The position numbers and the translations under genes are program-made. From Bacillota bacterium (GTDB lineage: Bacteria > Bacillota > Bacilli > Bacillales_B > DSM-18226), in NCBI GenBank assembly GCA_030705665.1, contig JAUZQA010000069.1, positions 1-11,897 of the forward strand: a stretch of DNA of 11,897 nucleotides, written 5' to 3'. Below, one piece after another: positions 6,156-11,897 of this stretch; the stretch's first letter is position 1; each line of letters starts with the position of its first letter. The notes under the pieces are model-generated. The model made no database searches. It had not been told where the DNA came from and saw only the letters and a program-made list of their open reading frames with translations.

Positions 6156-7628
6156 ATGGAAAATACTGAACCACTTTATGAAATTGAAGAACCAATGCCA
6201 AAGGAAAAACATCTAGATCGAAAATTAAAAACAAGGCATCTATCCATGATCGCTATCGGCGGTACGATCGGTACAGGTTTATTTTTAGCAAGCGGGTCTC
6301 CGATTCATTCTTCTGGTCCCGGCGGAGCCTTACTTGCCTATATAATTGCAGGATTAATGGTTTATTTTATTATGACCAGCCTGGGAGAAATGTCGGCATT
6401 GATTCCTATTACCGGTTCTTTTAGTACTTATTCATCCAGATTTGTTGACCCCGCATTAGGCTTTGCGGTCGGCTGGAATTACTGGTATAACAATGCAATT
6501 ATCGTTGCACTTGAACTCTCTGCTTCATCATTAATTATGAAATATTGGTTCCCGCATACACCAAGTATTTTGTGGAGTGCAATTTTTCTTCTGCTTATTT
6601 TTGGTCTAAACATCTTATCTGTTAAAGGATATGGGGAATCAGAATTTTGGTTTTCCATTATTAAAGTTGCAACAGTTGTCATATTTATTATCCTTGGGGT
6701 ATTAATGATTTTTGGCATAATGGGTGGACATACTGGAGGGTTTGATACTTTTACGAAACATCCCTTTAAGGGTGGGTATTTGTCTATTATTAGCGTTTTT
6801 ATGGTCGTCGGTTTTGCTTTTCAGGGTACAGAACTTGTTGGAATTGCGGCAGGTGAAAGTGAAAATCCTGCAGTAAATATGCCGAAAGCGATCAAACAAA
6901 TTTTCTGGAGAATTCTCTTGTTCTACGTATTTGCCATTTTTATTATCGGCTGCTTAGTGAATGCAAATGACCCGCTGCTCTTAAACTCAGATGTTAAAGA
7001 TATATCTGTTAGTCCGTTCACACTTGTATTTAAACGTGCCGGTTTGGCTTTTTCTGCTGCTGTAATGAATACAGTAATTCTTACAGCTGTCCTATCCGCG
7101 GGGAATTCAGCTCTCTATGCTGCTTCCCGTGTCTTATGGGTATTGGCAAAGGAAGGAAAGGCACCACGTTTCCTTAGGAAGGTAAATAAGCGTGGCCTGC
7201 CTACAAACGCATTGTACCTTTCAACGATCATTGGGATGCTGTGCTTTCTCACTTCGCTATTTGGTGATGGCACAGTATATAATTGGCTATTAAATGCATC
7301 AGGCTTGGCCGGATTCTTATCATGGCTTGGCATTACCATTACCCATTTAAGATTCCGGAAGGCCTACGTTTCTCAAGGAAGAAAGCTTAGAGATCTTCCG
7401 TACCTTTCCAAATGGTTCCCATTTGGCCCGATATTGTCGGCTGTCCTTTGTACGGTCGCCATTTTCGGACAAAACTTTGGTGCGTTTTTTGGTCCTAAAA
7501 TTGATTGGTATGGGGCTTTGGTTTCCTATATCGGTCTGCCATTATTCTTAATTGCCTATTTTGGCTACAAAATTGTGATGAAAACAAGACTTGTACCATA
7601 TGACCAGGCTGACTTTAGCCAGGAATAG
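6156..7628 (+). CDS. lysP: LysP-type amino-acid permease, APC superfamily
   Basis: This 490-residue membrane protein should import an amino acid, most likely lysine, by proton symport. It belongs to the amino acid transporter (AAT) family. It aligns with E. coli LysP as I recall it over nearly its whole length, and the lengths are almost the same. The shared blocks are RHLSMIAIGGTIGTG (27-41), FAVGWNYWYN (103-112), GFAFQGTELVGIAAGES (219-235), VKDISVSPFTLVF (280-292) and AVLSAGNS (311-318). The first 28 residues are cytoplasmic and charged; about 12 membrane segments follow. AGAGGTG lies 6 nt before the ATG. No lysine riboswitch fits in the short leader. No clear U-tract terminator follows; weak hairpins lie at 7633-7648 and 7662-7680. 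Another basic or neutral amino acid remains possible as substrate. Confidence 0.88.
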   Translation: MENTEPLYEIEEPMPKEKHLDRKLKTRHLSMIAIGGTIGTGLFLASGSPIHSSGPGGALLAYIIAGLMVYFIMTSLGEMSALIPITGSFSTYSSRFVDPALGFAVGWNYWYNNAIIVALELSASSLIMKYWFPHTPSILWSAIFLLLIFGLNILSVKGYGESEFWFSIIKVATVVIFIILGVLMIFGIMGGHTGGFDTFTKHPFKGGYLSIISVFMVVGFAFQGTELVGIAAGESENPAVNMPKAIKQIFWRILLFYVFAIFIIGCLVNANDPLLLNSDVKDISVSPFTLVFKRAGLAFSAAVMNTVILTAVLSAGNSALYAASRVLWVLAKEGKAPRFLRKVNKRGLPTNALYLSTIIGMLCFLTSLFGDGTVYNWLLNASGLAGFLSWLGITITHLRFRKAYVSQGRKLRDLPYLSKWFPFGPILSAVLCTVAIFGQNFGAFFGPKIDWYGALVSYIGLPLFLIAYFGYKIVMKTRLVPYDQADFSQE

Positions 7629-7843
7629 CATAGCATTCTAAAAAATGCGCAAGCCCCTATTCCGGATTGACAGAAGCCGGCAAACCTGTAATACTTGAAG
7701 CATAGTTCATGTATATTCCATTTCCCTGGGTCTTTTTAACCCTTAATCACTCGGTACGAATATCATATGTCCCGCCTATTTTAATAAAATAATTTTTTAA
7801 AATTTATGATTCTTTTACCTCGCTTTATTGGTTTTATTTATTT

Positions 7844-7849
7844 TATAAT
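7844..7849 (+). promoter_or_regulatory. Consensus -10 box before the 55-residue gene
   Basis: A perfect TATAAT stands 36 bp before the start codon at 7885. No good -35 hexamer is found 16-18 bp upstream, so an activator or another sigma factor could be involved. It supports the small gene being expressed on its own. Confidence 0.4.
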
Positions 7850-7884
7850 AGACTAATAATCAAAGTTGGAAGGTGTTGAATAAT

Positions 7885-8052
7885 ATGGTACAAAAAAATG
7901 AAAATAAAAATATCTCTGTTAATTCGACAATCTCCTTAAAGGGAATAGTCAAGGCCATTTTCAACGATACCATTCATGTCCAAATCGGCGGGAAAATTAT
8001 CACAATTCCTACTTCCGATTTTATGCTTGATAAAACAAATCCTGCTAAATAA
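7885..8052 (+). CDS. Small unrecognised protein, 55 residues
   Basis: I do not recognise this protein. It reads MVQKNENKNI at the start, has a Lys/Asn-rich first 12 residues, then alternating hydrophobic residues (STISLKGIVKAIF, HVQIGGKIITIP) suggesting a small beta-stranded fold, and ends in a polar tail. It has no signal peptide, no membrane segment and no cysteine, so it is probably cytosolic. Support for a real gene is a TATAAT box 36 bp upstream, GGAAGGTG 9 nt before the ATG, a mixed but sensible codon composition, and a strong terminator starting 23 nt after the stop. It lies between lysP and the convergent CBS gene, and neither gives a clue to function. Confidence 0.7.
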   Translation: MVQKNENKNISVNSTISLKGIVKAIFNDTIHVQIGGKIITIPTSDFMLDKTNPAK

Positions 8053-8075
8053 AAAAAATAAGTTCAAAATGAAAG

Positions 8076-8114
8076 AAAGCCCAACAAGTTTAATTTCTTG
8101 TTAGGCTTTTTTTG
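8076..8114. terminator. Terminator of the small gene, probably two-way
   Basis: AAAGCC-C-AACAAG (8076-8088) pairs with CTTGTT-A-GGCTTT (8097-8109), 12 pairs with one C/A mismatch and an 8-nt loop. Seven T residues follow on the plus strand (8107-8113). On the minus strand a TTTCTTTC tail follows, so it may also end the convergent CBS gene, whose stop codon is 24 nt away. Confidence 0.88.
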
Positions 8115-8137
8115 TTCAAAAATTATTCTTTTTTTTA

Positions 8138-8614
8138 TCAAAGCTGCCATTCATTAATAATCGTATTTTGGATGTTTCTGATTACATCACCACGGCTTAT
8201 CACACCAACAACCTTGTTTTCCTTATCAATCACGGGTAATTTTTTAAAATGATGTTTGGCAAGAATAACTACTACTTGTTTCATATCATCTTCTGGTGAA
8301 ACTGTTACAATTCCTCTAGTTTTTGCAATCTTTAAAATAGGGAGTTCAGCTAATTCACTTAAACGGCTTTCCATATTTTGTTCTTGAATATAGGTGATTA
8401 AATTAAAATAATCCTGGATATGTCGGTCAATGGGTTTTATTGCACGTAATATATCTCCATCAGTTATAATCCCTTTTAATATTCCTTCATTGTTTACGAT
8501 CGGCAGTCCCCCGATTTTTTTGTCAACAATTGTTTTCATAACCTCTTTGATGGTTGTCTCAGGACTTACAGATATAACATCTTTTATCATAAAATCCTTT
8601 ACCTTCATTTCCAT
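8138..8614 (-). CDS. Protein with two CBS domains
   Basis: This 158-residue cytosolic protein consists of little more than a CBS pair (Bateman module), which in the family binds adenine nucleotides such as AMP, ATP or c-di-AMP and signals energy state. CBS1 covers about residues 4-60 and ends in GIITDGDILRAI (48-59). A linker of about 35 residues follows (61-94), rich in charged residues. CBS2 covers about 95-150 and ends in GVISRGDVIRNI (137-148). The G-x-x-(T/S)-x-x-D pattern in both is the usual ribose-contacting site. No effector domain is fused, so it probably acts on a partner protein. The start is the ATG at 8614, not the GTG at 8621-8623, because that GTG is part of the ribosome binding site. 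A strong promoter lies at 8685-8713. Confidence 0.85.
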   Translation of the reverse strand: MEMKVKDFMIKDVISVSPETTIKEVMKTIVDKKIGGLPIVNNEGILKGIITDGDILRAIKPIDRHIQDYFNLITYIQEQNMESRLSELAELPILKIAKTRGIVTVSPEDDMKQVVVILAKHHFKKLPVIDKENKVVGVISRGDVIRNIQNTIINEWQL

Positions 8615-8620
8615 AGCAGA

Positions 8621-8626
8621 CACCTC
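8621..8626 (-). promoter_or_regulatory. RBS that sets the CBS-protein start
   Basis: GAGGTG on the minus strand lies 6 nt before the ATG at 8614. The longer reading frame would start at the GTG inside this very site and would then have no ribosome binding site at a usable distance. Confidence 0.75.
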
Positions 8627-8684
8627 ATCCCACGAATTTCAATGTGAAGTAATACGTATTGTTCTAAAAATCATTTCCAATTTA

Positions 8685-8713
8685 AGTATCACACTGCCAA
8701 CCCTTGGTGTCAA
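8685..8713 (-). promoter_or_regulatory. SigA promoter of the CBS-protein gene with spacer palindrome
   Basis: On the minus strand TTGACA (8713-8708) is a perfect -35 box, followed after exactly 17 bp by GATACT (8690-8685) with an extended -10 TGT. The spacer begins inside an inverted repeat, CCAA-CCC-TTGG (8697-8707), which could be an operator. The start would fall near 8678. Confidence 0.7.
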
Positions 8714-8739
8714 TATAAGGAAAAAGGAGAAAAAGTTTA

Positions 8740-9186
8740 CTATTTGTTACCTTTTCTTAATGGGTTCTTTTCCTCCGCCATTTCCAGACCGTATGCAAGC
8801 TTAGGATTCTGATTTATTCTCTCTGTACGATCACTTTGCATGGTTCTTAAACTTCTCAGCATATACCAATGGATTAAAGCTTCTGCACCAGTAATCATAA
8901 ACGCTGAGATGATGCTTCCCCAGGCAATTTGAAGATAACTGTTTAAAACGGTTGGACCAAATATCCACACGCTTACGTAGGTCAGAAAAAAGTCAGCAAC
9001 TAGAGCGTTACCGTTCCCAATCCTTGGCAATAATATGCGGTCACCTATTAGATAGGAAACAATCGTTAGGAGCAAACTAAAAGCCGCTATTTCTATAAAA
9101 TTTGCGTTAAAAAATAAGTCTAAGCCAATAGAAAATGCGAGATAACTCGAGATAAACTTAAACAGTAAAATCATTAGATGTTTCAT
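8740..9186 (-). CDS. DUF2512 (YndM-type) membrane protein
   Basis: This is a 148-residue integral membrane protein of unknown function, found mainly in spore-forming Bacilli. Four membrane segments are predicted at about 4-25, 29-49, 60-79 and 84-108. The family block LTIVSYLIGDRILLPRIGN (40-58) followed by ADFFLTYVSVWIFG (64-77) is clear. The last 40 residues are charged and probably cytoplasmic. AGGAGG lies 8 nt before the ATG (9195-9200 on the plus strand), and a TATAAT box lies at 9221-9216 with no good -35. It follows the ppaC terminator, so it is likely transcribed on its own. It may share readthrough with the CBS gene downstream, as no terminator is visible between them. Confidence 0.82.
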   Translation of the reverse strand: MKHLMILLFKFISSYLAFSIGLDLFFNANFIEIAAFSLLLTIVSYLIGDRILLPRIGNGNALVADFFLTYVSVWIFGPTVLNSYLQIAWGSIISAFMITGAEALIHWYMLRSLRTMQSDRTERINQNPKLAYGLEMAEEKNPLRKGNK

Positions 9187-9261
9187 TGCTATAACCTCCT
9201 AGTTAAGTAATTACCATTATAAAAAAAAATAACCCCTTTTTTTGAAGCTATTTTTTCTGAT

Positions 9262-9297
9262 ATAAAAAGAAAACCGAGCATGGAAACCATGCTCGGT
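9262..9297 (-). terminator. ppaC: Terminator of ppaC
   Basis: On the minus strand an 11-bp perfect stem (ACCGAGCATGG, 9297-9287 paired with 9283-9273) with a 3-nt loop is followed by TTTTCTTTTT. It is the cleanest terminator in the window and lies 16 nt after the ppaC stop codon. Confidence 0.95.
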
Positions 9298-9313
9298 AAG
9301 ACATTCAAACAGA

Positions 9314-10252
9314 TTAAAATTCACCTTTTGTGAAAACATCCGTTAACACTGGAATGATTTGTTTCTTGCGGGAAACTACGCCTTTTAATGTAGCGGTATT
9401 GTTGGAAAGCTTAACATTATAAGCTTTTTCTACTGCTGCAGCCTTAGTTCCTAAAGCAAGTCCAACTGAATCGTTTGTTAAAATATCTGTGACAACAAAT
9501 AAGAATAGATCTAAATTCTTATTCGAAACTACTTTAGAAATAGCATCTTCTATTTCAGCTTGACGGGAAAGTATATCATTTGTATCCACTGCGTTTACTT
9601 GGGCAACTTCCACTTTGCTATCACCCATTGTAAATTCTTTTGCGTCAAGGGAAATAAGCTGTTCTGCTGTTTTATCGCCTAGGTCGGCACCTGCTTTTAA
9701 CATTTCAAGACCATAAACACTAGCGTCTACTCCAGCAATTTCCGCTAATTCCTTTGCAGCTGCAACATCTTGTTCTGTGCATGTTGGAGATTTAAACAAG
9801 AGTGAATCAGAAATAATAGCTGACAGCATTAGCCCAGCAATATTTTTTGGAATTTGTTTACTGTTTTCTTTGTACATTTTGTTTAAAATTGTGCAAGTAC
9901 AGCCTACTGGTTCACAACGATAATATAATGGATCCCCTGTTTCAAAATTTGCGATTCGGTGGTGGTCGATAACCTCTAAAACGCGTACTTCACTGCGATC
10001 ACTTACACTTTGCTGGGCTTCGTTGTGGTCAACTAAGATAACGGAATTTACCTCGTTAGCAACCGTTTCAACTAAGCGTGGTGCTTCGGCATTAAAAGTA
10101 TCAAGAGCATATTGGGTTTCACCATTAACGTTTCCAAGACGAACAGCCTCTACATCCATTCCTAATTGTTTTTTCAAATCTGCATAGGCAATTGCTGAGC
10201 AAATTGCATCGGTATCCGGATTTTTATGTCCGAAAATAAGTACTTTTTCCAT
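9314..10252 (-). CDS. ppaC: Manganese-dependent inorganic pyrophosphatase (family II)
   Basis: This 312-residue cytosolic enzyme hydrolyses pyrophosphate to two phosphates, pulling biosynthetic reactions forward. It is a DHH-family phosphoesterase with a DHH domain (about 1-185) and a DHHA2 domain (about 200-312). Metal ligands are visible in GHKNPDTDA (H9, D13, D15), VDHNE (D75), the DHH motif (D96, H97, H98) and ISDS (D149). The substrate-binding SRKKQ is at 294-298. The length is close to B. subtilis PpaC (309). No CBS or DRTGG regulatory insert is present, so this is the constitutive type and not the nucleotide-regulated CBS-PPase of clostridia. AAGGAG lies 7 nt before the ATG. It is a single gene with its own terminator. 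Confidence 0.95.
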   Translation of the reverse strand: MEKVLIFGHKNPDTDAICSAIAYADLKKQLGMDVEAVRLGNVNGETQYALDTFNAEAPRLVETVANEVNSVILVDHNEAQQSVSDRSEVRVLEVIDHHRIANFETGDPLYYRCEPVGCTCTILNKMYKENSKQIPKNIAGLMLSAIISDSLLFKSPTCTEQDVAAAKELAEIAGVDASVYGLEMLKAGADLGDKTAEQLISLDAKEFTMGDSKVEVAQVNAVDTNDILSRQAEIEDAISKVVSNKNLDLFLFVVTDILTNDSVGLALGTKAAAVEKAYNVKLSNNTATLKGVVSRKKQIIPVLTDVFTKGEF

Positions 10253-10420
10253 TTAACTTCTCCTTATCCAGTAAATTTTATGATCAAGCCTACAATAGTT
10301 TATATTAATGAGACTTTCCCTAACGAAATTATATATGAATCTAAACTAGGTTTCAAAAAATATTATCATGATTAATGGAAAAAGATAGTTATATTCTATT
10401 ATTTTTATCAGCAAATATAA

Positions 10421-10445
10421 TCCCCTTCTTAAAAAGAAAGGGGGA
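10421..10445 (-). terminator. Probable terminator of the SDR gene
   Basis: On the minus strand TCCCC-C-TTTC (10445-10436) pairs with GAAGGGGA (10428-10421), with small bulges. The tail TTATATTT is only moderately U-rich. It begins 4 nt past the stop codon. Confidence 0.65.
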
Positions 10446-10449
10446 CTTG

Positions 10450-11223
10450 TTATTTACTATTTAAAAATTCAGGGTTATTCTTTAAAAAGTTTTTCCAAGC
10501 CATCTTCATTCCCTGTTCAATTTCTTCCCTTGGTGCACCTATCCTTCTTTCCGTCCCGCCATAACCAATTTCATTCATTCCATTTTTCAAACCATTGAAA
10601 ATGGAGTCTGCAAAATCAGCCAATGGAGCTCCAAATGTATGTAGTCCAACTCCGCCTAAATCAGTATTTACGGCAGGTGGTAAAATCTCGATAACCTCTA
10701 CGCTTGTATTATCTAATTGATGACGCAATGTTAACGTAAAAGAATGCATTGCAGCTTTTGTAGCACTGTATATAGGCACCCACACCCCCGGCATGATCGC
10801 GAGCCCTGATGTAACATTAAGAATGGCTGCATTGTTTTGTTTCAGGAAATGTGGAATAGATAGCATTGAAAGGTGAATTGGACCCTCCACATTAATGGCG
10901 ATCTCATTCTGATAATAACCCCAATCATTTTCTGATTGAAGCAAATTGACTCTTTGCTGGATTCCTGCATTATTCACTAATACATTAAGATTAGGGAATT
11001 CATTTGTTATCCATTGAAATAGTTTTATTCGATCTTCTTTGTTAGATATATCACAGCCCCTAATAATTAATTCAGGGAATTTCTCCTTTGCCTCTTGGAG
11101 CTTTTCTATTCGTCGGCCAACAATAATTACTGTATTTCCTTCTTTTAAAAAACGTTCTGCAAACGCTAATCCTATACCTGATGCTCCACCTGTAATTAAA
11201 ATTGTATTTCCGGATAATCTCAC
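10450..11223 (-). CDS. Short-chain dehydrogenase/reductase, DltE-like
   Basis: This 257-residue cytosolic oxidoreductase belongs to the classical SDR family and uses NAD(H) or NADP(H). The cofactor motif TGGASGIG (11-18), NNAG (84-87), structural N111 and the catalytic triad S139, Y152, K156 (YSATK) are all present. R37-R38 after the second strand favours NADP. It resembles B. subtilis DltE in the N-terminal two thirds, including the segments INVEGP, TSGLA and LRHQL, but no dlt gene is near, so the name is not transferred. The substrate is unknown. The start is the GTG at 11223, with GGAGG 7 nt upstream; a longer frame from an ATG at 11247 would place this site inside the coding region. It is convergent with nothing and ends in a modest terminator. 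Confidence 0.87.
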   Translation of the reverse strand: MRLSGNTILITGGASGIGLAFAERFLKEGNTVIIVGRRIEKLQEAKEKFPELIIRGCDISNKEDRIKLFQWITNEFPNLNVLVNNAGIQQRVNLLQSENDWGYYQNEIAINVEGPIHLSMLSIPHFLKQNNAAILNVTSGLAIMPGVWVPIYSATKAAMHSFTLTLRHQLDNTSVEVIEILPPAVNTDLGGVGLHTFGAPLADFADSIFNGLKNGMNEIGYGGTERRIGAPREEIEQGMKMAWKNFLKNNPEFLNSK

Positions 11224-11230
11224 TATTCTT

Positions 11231-11235
11231 CCTCC
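11231..11235 (-). promoter_or_regulatory. RBS that sets the SDR start
   Basis: GGAGG on the minus strand is 7 nt from the GTG at 11223. The resulting protein starts (M)RLSGNTILITGG, the normal SDR N-terminus, whereas the ATG at 11247 would add eight residues and has no site of its own. Confidence 0.75.
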
Positions 11236-11430
11236 AAGCCAAAGCATTTATAAAATCCAATTACCATCATTATATTTGCCAATCAAAAGAGAATCCATGC
11301 TTTTTTAGTACTTCCTTCATCAGAATCTCACATTTTTAAAAAAATAACGCCGTTAAACTTGGTATTGATTTTTTATGTAAGGAAAGTTAACATGAAATAT
11401 TATTATACTATAAAAATAGGAGTGCTAGCC

Positions 11431-11897
11431 ATGTTAGAAGATTTCAAGATCAGAGATGCCCAGTTGGAGGATTTACCAGCAATCGTAGCAATCTATAATT
11501 CAACCGTTTCCGGTCGGATGGTAACAGCAGATACTGAACCTGTATCTGTTGAGAGTAAGGAAACTTGGTTCCATGAACATTCATCAGCTTCAAGACCATT
11601 ATGGGTCGTCGAATCAAATGGGGAAATTTGCGGTTGGTTAAGTTTTCAATCCTTCTATGGCAGGCCAGCCTATCAAGCAACAGCAGAGGTCAGTATTTAT
11701 ATTCATCAAGATTTTCGCGGACGAAAATTAGGAGAATATTTGATGAGTTCCGCAATTAAAGCCTGCCCTATGCTTCATGTTAAAACATTGCTAGGATTTA
11801 TCTTCGGACATAATGAACCTAGCTTAAAATTATTTTCTAAATTTGGTTTCGTGAAGTGGGCACATTTACCAAAAGTTGCTGAATTGGACGGGATTGA
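11431..11897 (+). CDS. GNAT N-acetyltransferase, phosphinothricin acetyltransferase-like (partial)
   Basis: The reading frame is open from the ATG at 11431 to the window end, giving 155 residues without a stop; the C-terminus lies outside. GNAT enzymes move an acetyl group from acetyl-CoA to an amine. The acetyl-CoA loop is DFRGRKLG (94-101), preceded by the beta strand TAEVSIYIHQ (84-93). The later FGHNEPSLKLFSKFGF (125-140) is the conserved GNAT C-terminal block with the asparagine N128. The overall pattern, IRDAQLEDLPAIVAIYN at the start and GRPAYQATAEVSIY in the middle, matches the PAT/YwnH group. The acceptor could be phosphinothricin-like compounds, methionine derivatives or another amine. 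AGGAGTG lies 6 nt before the ATG. Total length in the family is about 160-180, so little is missing. Confidence 0.85.
   Translation, partial: MLEDFKIRDAQLEDLPAIVAIYNSTVSGRMVTADTEPVSVESKETWFHEHSSASRPLWVVESNGEICGWLSFQSFYGRPAYQATAEVSIYIHQDFRGRKLGEYLMSSAIKACPMLHVKTLLGFIFGHNEPSLKLFSKFGFVKWAHLPKVAELDGI

Noticed and set aside
7657..7710. Minus-strand 17-codon frame MNYASSITGLPASVNPE
   Set aside because: It is very short, has only a weak ribosome binding site, no promoter or terminator, and lies in the 3' region of lysP.
7629..7884. Possible riboswitch or RNA gene between lysP and the small gene
   Set aside because: Only short weak hairpins are seen (7633-7648, 7662-7680, 7728-7742), with no conserved riboswitch core and no U-tract terminator.
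8430..8804. A 124-codon plus-strand frame spanning the end of the DUF2512 gene and the start of the CBS gene
   Set aside because: It is antisense to two supported genes and their promoter and has no ribosome binding site or family resemblance.
11224..11247. Longer SDR start at ATG 11247
   Set aside because: It would put the GGAGG site inside the coding sequence; the GTG at 11223 gives the normal SDR N-terminus.

Overview
The window looks like ordinary chromosome from a low-GC, spore-forming-type Firmicute of the family Bacillaceae. The signs are AT-rich DNA, strong AGGAGG-type ribosome binding sites, TTG and GTG starts, U-tract terminators after most genes, and proteins typical of that group: a YvdD-type LOG protein, a DUF2512/YndM membrane protein, a family II pyrophosphatase and a DltE-like reductase. 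The genus cannot be fixed from the sequence; Neobacillus, Cytobacillus and Bacillus are all possible. I see no phage, insertion sequence, CRISPR, rRNA or tRNA.

Layout. 266-1825 (+) is an acyl-CoA synthetase behind a leader with two inverted repeats. 1932-3176 (-) is an MFS exporter transcribed away from a MarR regulator at 3472-3903 (+). Their shared intergenic region holds a consensus promoter with a 13-bp palindrome over its -10 box. A 23-bp two-way terminator separates marR from a solitary tryptophan synthase beta gene, trpB (3969-5132, -). trpB is divergent from a LOG phosphoribohydrolase gene (5335-5907, +). A LysP-type amino-acid permease follows (6156-7628, +), then an unrecognised 55-residue protein (7885-8052, +). 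The minus strand then carries a two-CBS-domain protein (8138-8614), a DUF2512 membrane protein (8740-9186), manganese-dependent pyrophosphatase ppaC (9314-10252) and a short-chain dehydrogenase (10450-11223). A GNAT acetyltransferase starts at 11431 (+) and runs off the end.

How the genes relate. Almost every gene is its own transcription unit with its own terminator, so this is a string of housekeeping and accessory singletons and not one pathway. The clear functional pair is MarR with the MFS exporter, a standard ligand-controlled efflux module. trpB lies outside any trp operon, has no trpA beside it, and has changes at positions that normally face TrpA; it may be an indole-scavenging enzyme. 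I found no convincing new multi-gene system. The points most worth a second look are the orphan trpB, the exporter operators, the small unrecognised protein, and the palindromes around the lysP promoter and in the acyl-CoA synthetase leader.

No gene-free stretch exceeds 300 bases. The longest is the MFS/marR intergenic region (3177-3471), described below. The intergenic stretches at 7629-7884 and 10253-10449 hold only short hairpins, the terminator and -10 box listed, and nothing else I can support.
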